Below, one piece after another: positions 14,208 to 26,925 of a stretch of 64,000 nucleotides of DNA. The notes beneath the pieces were generated by a model. That model made no database searches, was not told the origin of the DNA, and saw nothing but the letters and a program-made list of their open reading frames with translations. Position numbers and translations under genes: made by a program. How positions within the stretch are numbered: the first letter of the stretch is position 1; each line of letters opens with the position of its first letter. Source of the DNA: Protonemura montana (Eukaryota; Arthropoda; Insecta; Plecoptera; Nemouridae); assembly GCA_947568835.1 (NCBI GenBank), contig OX387605.1, positions 25,051,775 through 25,115,774 on the forward strand, read 5' to 3'.

Positions 14208-16071
14208 ACCATCACGTACCACGCAATCATGCGTCACGCACTTTTCCCTCGCACGCGACTTCCAAGAAACCACGCACTCTCCACGCGCGACGCCGACGAC
14301 GCCGCCAGATGGTCGCCGCTTAGGCGTCACACTCGCGGTCCCAATTTGTTTGAAATTACATAGGCCTTTCTTCACGTCGCCGTCCACTTTGCGCCCTCGA
14401 CGTGGCCATTGTTGGTCGCCAGAGCGCCGCATGGCGCCGTCAAAGAGGTGACGGATTGATTTTCGTGAGTTCTCAGAAAAAAATCGCGTGGATCCATGTA
14501 AATTTGGGGCCGTTTTATGGAAGGGGAGCGGCAATTTCTATCGTTTCTTTGCTTTTCTTGTACAGTCGTAACCTGTAATCTAGAAAACATATTTTTTAAG
14601 CCATGTTTTTATTTTCACGCCCCCCTCGCTCAACCCTCTCTCGCGACGAAATTATTTTTGCGTGTCTCTATGTCTCCCCTTCTCCCTCTAGAGCTAGCTA
14701 TCTCTCTTCGCTCGCGTCTTCACCGAAAGTTTTACAATATTCTTAAGTAACAATTTGGCCGTACACTTGCAACTGCCTGGCACTGCGAACCATCGTTTTA
14801 AGCGACTGCAGCGCCGCTTAGCGGAACTTTGCAAGCGAACCCATTAAGCGGAGTAGCAGTTTGTGAAGCGATCTCGACAAGCAACACAACTTGGAAGCAT
14901 TACCATGTTGACAGCACGCGTCACAGAGTTTCCCAAGCTTCACCAACAACTTCACCAACAGCCTGCTAGGTTTTATCAATTAGCACCAATAGAATTCAAG
15001 ACTCAATGCGAAGCGATTTTCTCAAATCGCCGCGCCAAACGAAACTACCGCGTGTTTTGCCGTCAAGTGCCTGGTCACGCAATCACTGTACGCACCGTGC
15101 CGGGCGCGTGCCGCCACACGCACCGCCACACGCACCGTGCACGGCGGCGATGATGCAGCAACGAATATCGTTTATTGATTCGCAGAGGGCCCACACCGCC
15201 TCCGCACCCTCCGCACCCTTAAATCAATATAGGTCTTCATTGCTCCGGAGGCTGGGAAGTAACTTTTTGCAATGCTTTGATGGCCGATGCAGCTGAGGGG
15301 AGGTTGAGACCGCAAGACCATTGAATTGCTTTGTCGCGTGACAAATTGATTGTCAGACGAATGACCGTGACTTGCAGTGGTGGGGGTGAGGAATAAGACA
15401 CTTCCCTCGCGTGACAGTTGCAGCACGCGAAAGTTGACACTGTCTTGCTTTCGTGCGCGTGTTTCGTCGCGTTTGACGACGCATGTGTGTCGTTAAACAT
15501 GTGGAATCGCGGGTTGTGCTGTTGCCGTCTGAGAGACTGATCTCTACGAGTAGGAATGCGATTTTGTACTTTGTCTACTCGGGAATTGGAAATAAAAGTC
15601 GTACTACCAACTCACAGAAACATCTGAATTTGTTTGCATGTTGTTTGAATTCGCTATGGCAGTTGTTTCGCTTACCACTTCTACGAGGAGTTGAGGAAAT
15701 GATTAACCCGGAACTTATAAATGGTTTCCATGGAAATGAATCCAGCTCATGCTCGGTTATAATCAAATCGTGATCTGCTTTTAATTAATTTGCTAAGCCC
15801 AAGAGCTGAGACGAAGTGTGATCAATCGTTGTGAGAGAATGATCTAGAGCCAGCAGAGAGATGACGCCATGGGACAGCGCCCGGGGAGAACGCAAAGTAA
15901 CGCTGATGTCAGTGCTAATAACGCGGTCCTCGCTGGAACTCCGATCAGAGTGCTGTCCAAACCTCCCGGCTCGACGAGCAGAGGTGTCGGCGCCCCTCAT
16001 AGTCGTCCTCATCAATATTTCATCTTTCAATTTTACTCGATCAATGGCGCCAGATTGCGGATCTGATCTCG

Positions 16072-16098
16072 GCCGACGCCGACGCCGACGCCGACGCC
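16072..16098 (+). repeat. GACGCC hexamer microsatellite
   Basis: Four to five perfect tandem units of the hexamer are also seen at 1396, 55184 and 60616. Confidence 0.9.
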
Positions 16099-16339
16099 GT
16101 GGCAGTGCAGCTGTTTTTTTAGCCAGGAACCCCGCGAAATCGCGCGGGAGTTCGGCTCCCTTGCCGGGTTGTGCGATGGAAAATAAAGCCTCCGTTTTTC
16201 GTCGACGCGCTCGTCAAGGGTCGACGTTCAAGAGCAGGAGATGGTTCAGAATGCCAACTTGACTGATTGAAAAATCGCACTGGAAATATTTCGACCGTAG
16301 TGGCAGTTGAGCATCTATCCGCGGGCGAGAAACAAGGAT

Positions 16340-16876
16340 GATGATTTGTTGTGTTTAACGACGCACTTTTTTGACAACCTACTTATTGTGAAACCAGACT
16401 CTGAAACATAAATTACTCCATTCGAAAGGAATCAAACAGAATAGCCAAGCTTGACATCCTTCCGGACGACGGTACAACGCGAACAGCGCGTTTCCTCCTC
16501 AGATCCATGCTGTCAAGAGGTTGATAAGCAGGCGATTGAAGTTGCTGTATTAACTTTCATCCCTCCAACCTCTCTACCGAACCGAACTGGTCATGGATAG
16601 TATGGTCACCCATCCAATACTTGACCCAGCGCAGAGTTACTTAACTTTCATCCCTCCAACCTCTCTCCCAAACAGAACTGGTAATGTGTATGATGGTCAT
16701 CAATCCAATACCTGACCCAGCGCAGTGTTGCTTAACTTCATCCCTCCAAACTCTCTCCCGAACAGAACTGGTCATGTGTATGATGGTCACCCATCCAATA
16801 CCTGACCCAGCGCAGTGTTGCTTAACTTCGGTGATCTCATAAGAACCGGTGTTTCCAACACGCGGCCAAACTATCG
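16340..16876 (-). mobile_element. 5S rRNA-derived SINE with internal 91-bp tandem array
   Basis: Read on the minus strand, the element starts with a 5S-like head (CCGGTTCT, then GATCACCGAAGTTAAGCA, then TGGGTGACCATC). It continues into a non-5S body and ends near 16340-16380 in the family's GTCGTTAAAC-type tail. The 3' half of the 5S head plus the first part of the body is repeated three times with a 90-91 bp period (boundaries near 16550, 16641, 16732 and 16822). The 5S-like internal boxes suggest an RNA polymerase III origin. This copy is diverged and has lost part of its tail. Confidence 0.85.
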
Positions 16877-18483
16877 ACATTCGGACTCGAAAAGTACAGG
16901 CCATCCGACGTTCAATCCCATTCCTAGTTCCCGCACCCGCATTACCACCGCGAAACGAACCCCGAACCACAAAACAGATATGAAATATTTCAACGAGCTC
17001 TGCACAGCCCCTGGCTAGGTATACACCCGCTCACTACACGCGTGTATGTACTTTTGCGGCGTTACGGGAATGCGCTCGCTGGCTGGTCCTGCCTAATGCC
17101 TAGGTCCACACATCCGGTAGTAGGCGTCATCCCTTTGACGGCGACCTCAAAGCCAGGGAGCCCCCCCCGAGGCAATGTTTCGCGGATCGCGTCTGCCGTT
17201 GATGAAATGCCGCACGCCGGGTTCGCGCAAATGGGGCGAAAAAAGTTTGCCGAACGTGGAGGAAAGTTGTAAATAATGCATCGTGTGACGTCTTCCAAGT
17301 CAACGCGGAGCTGTAAAACGTGTGGGAAAGTTTCACAGAGAGGTTGTAATGCTGAAACCCGGTCGAGAATGCACTTGACTTGAAAGTTTTTGTTTTTTAA
17401 ACGTCGCCTTTTTATTCGCGTGAAATGGCCAGCGAAATGTGCACGAAACATATGATTTGATTGTAACTCCGATGTTTATTATGCAAAATGCCAGCTCGCT
17501 CGCTATTTCTATTTGAAAGTAGGGTTATGTGATACAGTGGTATGGAATAACTGCTTCTGGTTGAACCGCTCCGGCCGAATCAGCGAACGCGCGGTTGGTT
17601 GCGTTTTTTGCCGCGATTCAGCGCTATTCAGCGCGGACCGGCCAGCGATCTAAAATGCCACGTGCACACCCAACGTCGCGATTGTGTGTTATCAAATCTC
17701 TTATCAAGAGTCGCTCGCGCGCGCGGAAAGCTTCGAATGTGTAATTCGTTAAGTCAACTCATCGCTTTTTCACGCCTGTTAACTCTTTTCAAACGCCCCC
17801 CCCCCCCTCCCCCCCAACACCCGCACCAAACCCCGGCGCTCATTCGTTCTGTGTTTGCTATTCAAATTCGCGAGTTTTTCATCCCACGCAGTTCCTCTGC
17901 ACACACGAAGCCGTTGCTTCGCGGCTGGTAAACTGACTAAACACACAACTTATCAAACATTCATCTCGTATCCAGCCGCCAGGCAGCGCTGTCTGTCGCA
18001 ATCATTTATACCACGAACACACACACACACACATTTCGTAGTCACGCACAGAAAACAAGCGACGACTTCTCTTGTTAATCCATTAACCCGTGCCACTATG
18101 CAGTGAAAGCCTTTCTTAGGGGGGTTGTGTCCACGGCCATCTCGAAGCGATAGCATCATGCCACTCGCAGTGCAGAAAATGATCCGCTCGCGGTAATGGC
18201 TCAACGATGAGATCACGGCCGAGTGAGAAGCTGAAAAAAGCAAATAAAAAAGCGCTTGTCTCGCGACTCGTTATTTCCCTCACCGCTTGGTGGAAACACG
18301 CGTCACGGTGATGCAAACTGTCGACACCAGTTATTTTTTTCGACGTTTTACTAGCGCTGAGAGCGCCGAGCGATACTCATATTGTAGTCGGCGCCCATTA
18401 GAGATTATGCAACTCATAACATGAACGCGACGAGATGCGCCTAATGATGTGGCTAAACATGTCGGCGATGTTCGCGTGGGGTC

Positions 18484-18509
18484 GGGGGGGGTGGGGGGGG
18501 GGGGGGGGG
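18484..18509 (+). repeat. poly-G tract (G8-T-G17)
   Basis: Two G runs separated by a single T form a segment with strong guanine-quadruplex potential. Confidence 0.95.
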
Positions 18510-19812
18510 TGGGATACGTAAGACGCTCGCTGCACGCACTTAGCGCGTATTATGTGGCACGCACAACGCTTCGGTACGCACGCCCCCCACTTTCATACGC
18601 GTTCTAATGTAGCGTAGTAGCGAATGTGGCTTTATTAAATAATTCAACTCTGTAACACCATATCCCGTGATAGAGTTGCTAATCACGGCGTGTACACGGA
18701 CGAGAATCTGCGTTTCCGCCTCCAGGGAATCTCTCCGTGGCGTCTTCCAGTCGTCGACGTCTTCGTCCTCACCCCCACAAGCCCGGGGTAAATCTGTGTC
18801 GCCGGCTTCTACGGTGTTTCGAGACTCTTTGTTGGCGTTTAGGGAGCCTAACAGGCTGCTTGATCCGCGCCCCTACAGTTGTTAAGCCTCAGTTCTAGCA
18901 TATAAAGTTAAATAGTTCTGCTGAGCAAACGAGGCCGGCGACACGTGGCAACGGTAGCTGTTATCTTGCGACCGACCTACTAACAAACCTTTTCAATTCA
19001 ATATTGACACTAAAATATCGATACATGTTTATTAATCGCTGAGGTTAGCATCAATGAAGATAATTTGAGCGTAATCCAGCCTCAATTGTGAGAAATCTGC
19101 GAGAAATAAACAAATTAAATGTCTCAACCCTGACAAAGGCGGTGACTCCACCTTGGGGCAACTGCAATTTGTTCGGCATGTCAGTAAATCACTGGGTAAT
19201 TTAGCGAAGAACGCTTAACATTATCGCTGGGGCTCTGACTTAAACCCGAATGAAGCGACGGCGCAGGCATCTTGCTTTATCCTCCATTAGAACAAACATA
19301 TAAAGGTAGCCCGCCTGGGTCTTCTTGACAAACATCCTAGACCGGAGAGAATGCAGATTAATAATTTGCTTTTAATCCTCGCCTTCTCTTTAGCCGCACT
19401 TCCCTCGGTCCTTCCCTAAGCCTGCCTTTTCATTGTTTGCCGACCGCTGTTGCTGTCTTCGCAGGGGAGAGCGCGCGAAAAAATGTTGTATAATTAACGC
19501 ACTCTGGCGGCGTCGACCGCTATTAGCGCTCATCAATCCTGCACGCTGCCCCCTGGCGCTACTGGCGGTCGGTCTTTCAATTAACAAGTCAGTTGAGTCG
19601 TGGTAGACAGACGCAACACCAATTGCTGGTTTACTCGGTTGCTCGCCGAGACGCTCGTTATCGTCTTTACTGAGTGTCAGTAAAACAGGACATTTTGTCC
19701 AATCAGTGAACGATTTTACCAAGAGGTCAGACAGTGGCATGCTATTGGCGGAGTTTATCTGCGCGTGAACGTGTAATGATTGGAAGAAACGCTAAACCGA
19801 ACGGTTTAAAGT

Positions 19813-19993
19813 GTTGGAAATAGCGGTCTTTTGGAGATCACCGAAGTTAAGCAACACTGCGCTGGGTCAGATATTGGATGGGTGACCATCATACACATGA
19901 CCAGTTCTGTTCGGGAGAGAGATTCATTCACAGACTCCACGAGACCAGTGCCACATGACAATGCGCCGTTAAACACCACAAATCGACCGTTGG
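19813..19993 (+). mobile_element. 5S-derived SINE, internally deleted
   Basis: The 5S-like head is well preserved (GATCACCGAAGTTAAGCA, then ATTGGATGGGTGACCATC). The element then jumps from GAGAGA straight to the distal body (TTCACAGACTCCA) and the tail CCGTTAAACACCACAAAT. About 200 bp of the middle is therefore missing relative to the full copy at 43056. Confidence 0.85.
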
Positions 19994-20234
19994 CCGCTAA
20001 TTCCATCAGATTAACACGTACATTTAGCTTACCAGTCTGACCATGCCATGAACTCGGACTGAAGTCATGCATTCCTTTCTAGTGGTTAATTCCTAACTCC
20101 CGAAGGGCACATTCTTCAACTCCTTGTTAAGAATTAAGCGTACAATTTAACCGAGCTTCCCCATGGCAACGCAGACCACGCCATGTGCAGTGATTATTGT
20201 ACTAAACACTTGATTAAATTGTTTTATGTCACAG

Positions 20235-20251
20235 CCCCCCCCCCCCCCCCC
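20235..20251 (+). repeat. poly-C tract (17 C)
   Basis: Seventeen C are followed by TCC repeats. It belongs to the same class of tracts as those at 14180 and 26905. Confidence 0.95.
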
Positions 20252-21580
20252 TCCTCCTCCTATACATGCACGGTTAGGGTGCATTGCGGCGTCTTCGGTT
20301 TAACCCTTGAGATACATTAATTAATTCTAGTGAAAATGGAGACCAGCTCGAGAGTTGCGACACCACGGTACACCCCGTGGAAGACAATGCGAGAATATCA
20401 ACTGGTTGAGATTAGTTCTCGAAGCAAGAGGTTCCATGGATCGCTTGGCCCCCTCTAACTTCGTCATGCCACTAATGCACCGTTGCGTGATTTAACATGA
20501 ACCATCTCTGGAGGTCGATACATTCCAAATTGTATGAAAGTTGTGAATGAAACCACTGAGCGGTTTACACTCTTTCCCTTAGGACACCCACCGCAAATCC
20601 TGGTAGCGGGAGGCAAACAGGGGGCATGACTCCGTCAAATCTGCACCTTTCCCCACGTCCACATAGTATCGACCAAGCGAAGGTGTGCGTTCAGTCGCCC
20701 TCTGAACAGGGGTGAATAACGAGACACTCGTTGTGTGCGAACGCCTACCCCATGCCGCGTCCGGGTAAAGGTGTGACTCCATTCTCAACATCCACGTCGC
20801 CGGCCGGCCGGCAGGGTAAGACGGCGCACGCGGCGTCGACGTCCCCCAGCGATTCGGGGTGGAGGCCGTTGAACTCTGCACGTGGTTGAGTTTCCCCTTT
20901 CCCCGTTGCGCCCCCTTCCCTAGGCGCGGGCCATCGGGGGAGGATGGTTTATGACATTAGCCTCGACCGACAAACCGCTCGGCCTGGAGTCGAGGTTTTG
21001 TGGAAACAGAAGACGCTAACAGCCTGATTATAATCATGCCGCGGCCTCGGGACCTTATTTTTTTTTCTTTAATTGGGGGGCTGGAAACAATTGTGACGCG
21101 CCGTGCTTTCATGCTACGGGGCACTGGAATCCTTGCTTGTCGTTTGGAAACATCTTTGAAACATCCTTGTTTTAGGCAAACTTGATGACGACGCAGCGAT
21201 GACAATTCGGGCTTTGAAAAAAGCTTTCAAAATATTCTGTATGTTTTTAGAGTGTTTTAATTATAGCTCTTAACTCCCGGAATCCCGGCTCCTCTGCGTG
21301 CAGCAAATCTTTGCTTTAAAAAATCGCCTGGCTTCGGTACCGCGCTACAATTTCTTCGTGCGTGCACACTTTGTTCCTTGGCGTATTTTTGGCGGCAAAA
21401 GCCCACAAAGGTTGGGCATAAGATGATTGCTCCCCAACTCCCTGGTAAACAAGAATCCACGCCCGACTCAATACAGAACGCTGAACCGAAGAATTGGAGG
21501 ACTCCAAGGTTAAAGTCTCCCCCTGTCGCTAGAGTCGGACAGTCCCACGTCGCTAATGAATGGACCCTACTCGCATGATG

Positions 21581-21603
21581 CCCCCCCCCCCCCCTCCCCC
21601 CCT
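21581..21603 (+). repeat. poly-C tract (C14 with T interruptions)
   Basis: Fourteen C are followed by further C runs broken by single T residues. Confidence 0.95.
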
Positions 21604-24364
21604 CCCCACCTCTCATCCTGCTGATATCAAATCGGGTTTGCAATCAGCTTCGCCGAACGAATCGGGGAGGAAAAACGTAGAAAATCCAGCGCCCCCATAT
21701 TTCGAATGTAACGCGGAGCAGAACCAGCTTTCAAACCCAACTATTCACGTGCAGCAACGTCTTCGTCGTCGTCGTCCTTTTTCTCCGGCTCTCTTTTAAG
21801 TCGGTTAAACTCGCTAAACGATGAAATATCTCGACCTGTGGGGAGTCGTAAAGCAGATAGCATGGGATAGCGCCCACCCCACGCCCCCGCACCCCACGTA
21901 CCACCCCGCCCGCCGTGATAATATAGTAGACCATTTGCTCAGGCGAATAAACGCTTCGATATAATATTAAACCGGTGCTAATATATTCACAAGCGCCTTA
22001 AACTTTCTACATCACGCGGAGACCCTTACAGCACCGTATGGAGGTCGTATTCTGTAGCAGAATACACCTCGGGTATTGCACCCTCGGGTAATAGCTGATG
22101 CCGCTGCTGGTGCATTTGCAGCGCAGCTTATACGTACCTAGGTGGCGCGAAACCTGTACCTTGCTTTGCCGAATGCTTGCCGAATGCAAACTCTCTGAAC
22201 TCTTTCATTGCACCCGTCTGTCATCTGAAACTTCCTTCAGCATGCAGTCGGCGTAGTCACTCCCGTATGCATTAGTTTCCAAAGAACCCTCGTGCACATA
22301 AAGGCTTATTTCCATTTCACAACCTTAGAGGAAGACCTCCATATAAATTATCCCTTATATACACATAAACTTTGTGAAAGAAATGTAGGTGAGATCCCTC
22401 CCCTATTCGCCTTGCATAAAGCTGGGGACGCCGTCATGCTAACTGCCGGTGGTGGACGCTGCCAACAACTCGGGCGTCTTGTTAGGAACACATTGGGCTC
22501 TGGCGCCCTTCCCTAGCTGACAAACTTTACGCTCCCACCGATCTTCCGCTCGACCGCTCGCTTGCAGCCGAGTTATCTGCCCGTGCACTCGGACGACTCT
22601 GCGGCCTGCCGCCAGGGGGCACTGGAGCGCACGTAACCCGCGGTCATAACGTGCTGCTTTTTTGTGCCGTGCGATGCCAGCGCTGCTGAATAACACAGTG
22701 CGTGGTGGGGCCTGTAATTAACGTCAAGTTCAATTAATGTTGTACGGAAGCCGGGGGCGGCAGGGAGGGGGAATGCAATTAACGTTTTACTAATTCGTGG
22801 TCATTGGAGGACCGTGGATCACGGTCTACGGGATGCTCTGGCGGTCCATCGATTGTGTTCGCGGTTGTCAATTTATTTATACGCTTCCTGTAGACTAAGG
22901 ATCATCGTGCCGCGGCCAGAGGGGATGTAAAACTTTTTTTGTTAACGCAATTCGCAAATCCGTATAAATTAGTTGATAATTCTTTTTTTTTAGGGGGGGG
23001 CGCTTCTCTCGCTTCATTGCACACGCTAAGCTGGTTATGCGGTTTTTTTGTCCACGTCGTGGAATTGTAAATCCGAACCGAACCCAATTACCAGGGGCCA
23101 CCCTTCGTTCGCCGTCCTCCGCGATGCATGGAACAGTGGAACGTGTGAGGACGCTGTCGTGGCGATTGGTGCTCGCCCTCGGGGCCCACGCCGAGCCGGG
23201 GTTGAACGCGGGCATTTTTATCCAACTAATTCCCACTCTGATTATTCATCGCAAAAAGTCGCGCGGACGAAACCTAGTCGGTCGCAAGGAGACATTCGTA
23301 ATTCACTCTGGAACACATCGCACCTACACATAGCGAATCCAGGCCGCCGTGGGCGACCGGGAAATTGTTCTCGGATTTCCATGCCTGCCAGGGACTCGAA
23401 ACATTGCCTACTCGAAACACGACTCACTTCGACGACTCCCAACTAGTTGTCATTCCTTTGACGTCTTGACTGCTATATTTTCGGGGTTTTGTCTCCGAAT
23501 GAAATTAGCCAAGTCGCGTGTGGTTCCCGTGCCAAGGATCGGCGCTCACGATGCTAAGTCGCGGTGTCGTGTATTGAACGACGCTCGGGAGACAAGACGA
23601 GGCGTCGTGCAGCCAACTTGAAAGCACTTCCAGCTTCTCCTGAATTCTCATGCTGGCAAAGTCAGAGTGAGATCTCTCACGGGTTCGACACTCAATTACG
23701 CGCATTACGCACGCACCCCTCGCGGCAAATCGACGCGGCCTGTTCACCATCTAAGACGGTATAACAATGTCGTGAATGCCCGAAGGGGATGCCCCCTTCC
23801 TCTATCCTTGAGCGTGTCAACGCCCACACTTCTCCCAAGGTTGCTCTCGATTAGAGAAACTGGATCATTTTACGACCAGTAGTTCATTTTTCCGCACGCT
23901 TTACAGAACATTGCTTGCATTGCAGCTTTGGCCGTTCGTAACGGTTACGTTTAGTACCTATTCCAAAGCTGGCTTCTGTTATTATATAGAGAATAGCCTG
24001 TGTTTATGAGCATCGTTATTCTTCACTTTATGCGACACGCAGGTTTTTCCATCAGCCACGTGGCTTCTATACGCATATCGTGAAATCACATCAAATTAAG
24101 CGTAATGGGGTGATAGTTTAAACATTGAATCGACCCTAATCCAAGTCAGCCGGTGGTCCAGTAACCATGGAAATACCCCTGCAGCCGGCACTTTGCCACC
24201 CTCTCTTGGCAGCCAGCCCCCTGCTCTCGTGCATGGGTTTCACATAGAAGTGATAGACCATGCTGCAAAGGATTACACATCAATAACAATAGGCTTTGTA
24301 ATTTGTAGACTTGGAACAGAATGCGAAAATTTTGCGTGCGGTATTCGCTTCCTGTCAAGAAATT

Positions 24365-24451
24365 GCGCAGTTCTCGCGAGTCCCGCCAGGCGCGCAGTTC
24401 TCGCGAGTCCCGCCAGGCGCGCAGTTCTCGCGAGTCCCGCCAGGCGCGCAG
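24365..24451 (+). repeat. 27-bp minisatellite x3.2
   Basis: Three copies plus a partial fourth of a CpG-rich 27-bp unit beginning GCGCAGTTCTCGCGAGTCCC. Unit starts are at 24365, 24392, 24419 and 24446. The units contain the palindrome TCTCGCGAG(A-like) and are essentially identical, which points to recent expansion. The period is a multiple of three, so open frames on both strands are expected and are not evidence of coding. Confidence 0.95.
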
Positions 24452-24934
24452 TTGGTAGCACTGTGTGTGTGTGTGTGTTTGTGTTTCACAAAGCAAGACG
24501 GCACAAGAGAAGTTCATTAATCTTCGTCCCTTGCATGGTCTTCGCTCCACGCGGCTGACATCTTGTTTTCATGCGGGGAGAAAAAATGGCATCGCTCGGC
24601 CACCCGGACGATCAATCCGTCGCTTCTTGTTTCGCATTATCCAACGGGCACCGTTTCTAGGTTAGAGCGCTTGCGTTACGAAAAGTTCCATTTCATGATT
24701 TGAAAGAAAAAAAAAAGAAAACGTGAAACGGATTGCGACGATTGGTTCTTGCGGCATGCTCGAATCACTTCACATTCTAAAACGCTTTGATTGGTTTAAT
24801 TGGCATCGCCATGGGAACCGTCCACTAAGGAAGCGCGCAGTCGCATCAATTTAATTGATTGCCTATTTGCCGGCTGATCGCGTTGTCTGATTGGTCACCG
24901 TGTCTGTGATGTTGAACGATCTCACGAGTAACGC

Positions 24935-25200
24935 TTAGCGGGGGTTCAACGACGCACTGTTTCGACAACGGACCTTCACGAGTAACGGGTAACGCTTAAC
25001 AGTTAAGGGGCCAGGTATTGGACGACTGACCATCATAGACATGACCAGATCAGAAAGCGAGAGAAGGCTAGAGGGATGAAAATGAATACAAAAGCTTCAC
25101 TTGTCTTGCTTATCAGTCTTTCAACAGCATAAATTTGTGGAGGAATTCTGTTGTTCGCGTTGCTTTGTCCTTCATAAGGGACGTTAAGCCGGTGATTTCC
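24935..25200 (+). mobile_element. diverged 5S-derived SINE
   Basis: The head is damaged, but GGTATTGGACGACTGACCATCA and the following body match the family: GAGGGATGAAAAT, a segment around CTTATCAGTCTTTCAACAGC, TTTGTGGAGGAATTC and GGGACGTTAAGCCGGTG. A rearranged tail-like segment (TTCAACGACGCACTG) lies just upstream at about 24947, which suggests two nested or broken copies. Confidence 0.7.
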
Positions 25201-25224
25201 TAGCTACTAGCTAACGAAACAAAT

Positions 25225-25325
25225 CAAATCGAAACTGGTGGTCACCTACCCAATGACTAAACCAGCTTCCAGTGTTGCTCAACTTGGGAACTTCGGCACT
25301 AGAGCCGGTATTTGCAGCAGAAATC
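25225..25325 (-). repeat. possible diverged 5S-like element
   Basis: The reverse complement reads CCGGCTCTAGTGCCGAAG, then AGCAACACTGG, then GGGTAGGTGACCACC. The order and spacing match a 5S-like head, but the sequence differs from the main SINE family and may be another subfamily or a 5S pseudogene. Confidence 0.4.
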
Positions 25326-26342
25326 TGCATAACAATACCAGACCGTCGCTGTGCTTCCTCAGTAGCCGGTTCGCCGGGACGCCCATAAATCTTCCCGAAT
25401 GTCACTAGGTAAATAGCGAGCGACTTTCAATGGATTTCATGAGCGAAATAAATAAAATGAAAATAAAAACACTCACCAGCCAGCAAACGGATTGCGTGGT
25501 TTCGTTCCCCGGGCTGTTTTTGCCGATGCGTTCACGCGACACGGAATATTTTTGGCATGGACGTCGACGCTGCCAGCGCTCGCGGCGGAGATTGGGCGCA
25601 CGACGCGCGGTGATCTACGGCGTCCATTCAAGTGGCAAACCAGTTAGGCGCGTTGCCAAAAGCATGGGCAATATCGTGCACCCCTCCCCCCCCCTCTCTC
25701 TGGCTCTGCGGCGACGGTGACGGCGTCTTTGGTGCAGAGGGTATCATTTTGCTCATCGCGGCTTAGACTTCAGAGGGATGAAAATCTCTTATGCAGCTCA
25801 GATATTATTCTGATCACGACCCTTACGTTGCTGCCTCACGACCGATGAAACCGGTCCGAATGTTAAGACGCCTGGATTGCAGCCTGATTCGCTCGCTGAC
25901 ACGAGAATGGAATGTTTTGATGACTTTTCAGGTAATCATTTTTGATCGATATTTGGTCTAAAAGTGACCAAGAATCGATATTCTCTCGGCTTTTTGCAGT
26001 AAATGATGAAAGTGAACATATTGTTCGTATAGACTGAACAGACTTATTAGTTAGCACCTGCAATTTTGTTGGTAAATATTATACCTAGGATCCTTAGAAC
26101 CTTTTATGTCTTGGCTTCGAAACTGGGCCAAGCGAACCACCGCGTCATCGTGTAGTTGTATTGCGATTTTTTGCCACGCCATGCCCTGCAATGCACTGCA
26201 CAAAACTCGTTACCTCTTCCACATTGTTATTAAAGTTTTCTTTCCACGGCTTCCTAGTGGAATATAACTGTCTGGGCCGCCGTTTTCTTTTGTTTTTCCA
26301 CTAACTAGATTCCATTTTGTGTCGACGCCAATGTGCAGTGTC

Positions 26343-26373
26343 CACTGTTCACTGTTCACTGTTCACTGTTCAC
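26343..26373 (+). repeat. 7-bp repeat CTGTTCA x4
   Basis: Four perfect tandem copies of CTGTTCA follow a half-matching CAGTGTCCA. Confidence 0.9.
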
Positions 26374-26904
26374 GGCGAGCGAGACTGCAGACCGAAGTCT
26401 CTAGATGGCGTCACCTCCAACGAAACTTTTTGTCATTGACCAGAGCGCGTTTGCTGACAAAGTTGCTTTGGAAAAGTCGATCGTGAGGCTGCAAACGTCA
26501 CCGCTGAACATAACTGTTAAATTACGGCTTTATACAATTCTAGCTCGTTTCTACGCGAATGAATAATAAAATTACGCGCCGCCACAGTGAAGCCTTTAAA
26601 CGGTTGGCCCGTCATCGCTTCGTGGCTCGCTCTGGACGGGAAAAGTAGAAAGGTGCCGCAAAATTAGCATTTAGACTCTGCACGCACGAGGGGGCCGGGC
26701 AAATTGCAGCCCCCTCGTGTATTTTAAATAGAGCTCGACCGAAATTTACCGCGGTGCGCGCATGCGTCGTCGTAGTTGTTTTACAATTGAAATATCTCTC
26801 GAACTAGAGCGATGACTGAACTGCACCCAGCGCAACGCGGTTGAATCGGGGTGAATATCTTAATACTTATTAGCACGTACGGTCGACATCGTCCTCATCA
26901 AACG

Positions 26905-26925
26905 CCCCCCCCCCCCCCCCCCCCC
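26905..26925 (+). repeat. poly-C tract (21 C)
   Basis: Twenty-one uninterrupted C. Confidence 0.95.

Larger units (their letters stand above)
1..16339. other. non-coding DNA without recognised exons
   Basis: Both strands show only short, overlapping ORFs with no recognisable domain, and none is flanked by convincing splice sites. The stretch holds a G22 tract, GACGCC and GAC microsatellites, a 10-bp minisatellite at 11461, a C21 tract at 14180 and a 5S-SINE fragment near 9340. It could be intergenic DNA or a long 5' intron of the CPEB gene downstream, because that gene's N-terminal exons are not visible. I see no rRNA gene, functional tRNA or autonomous transposon here. Confidence 0.6.
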
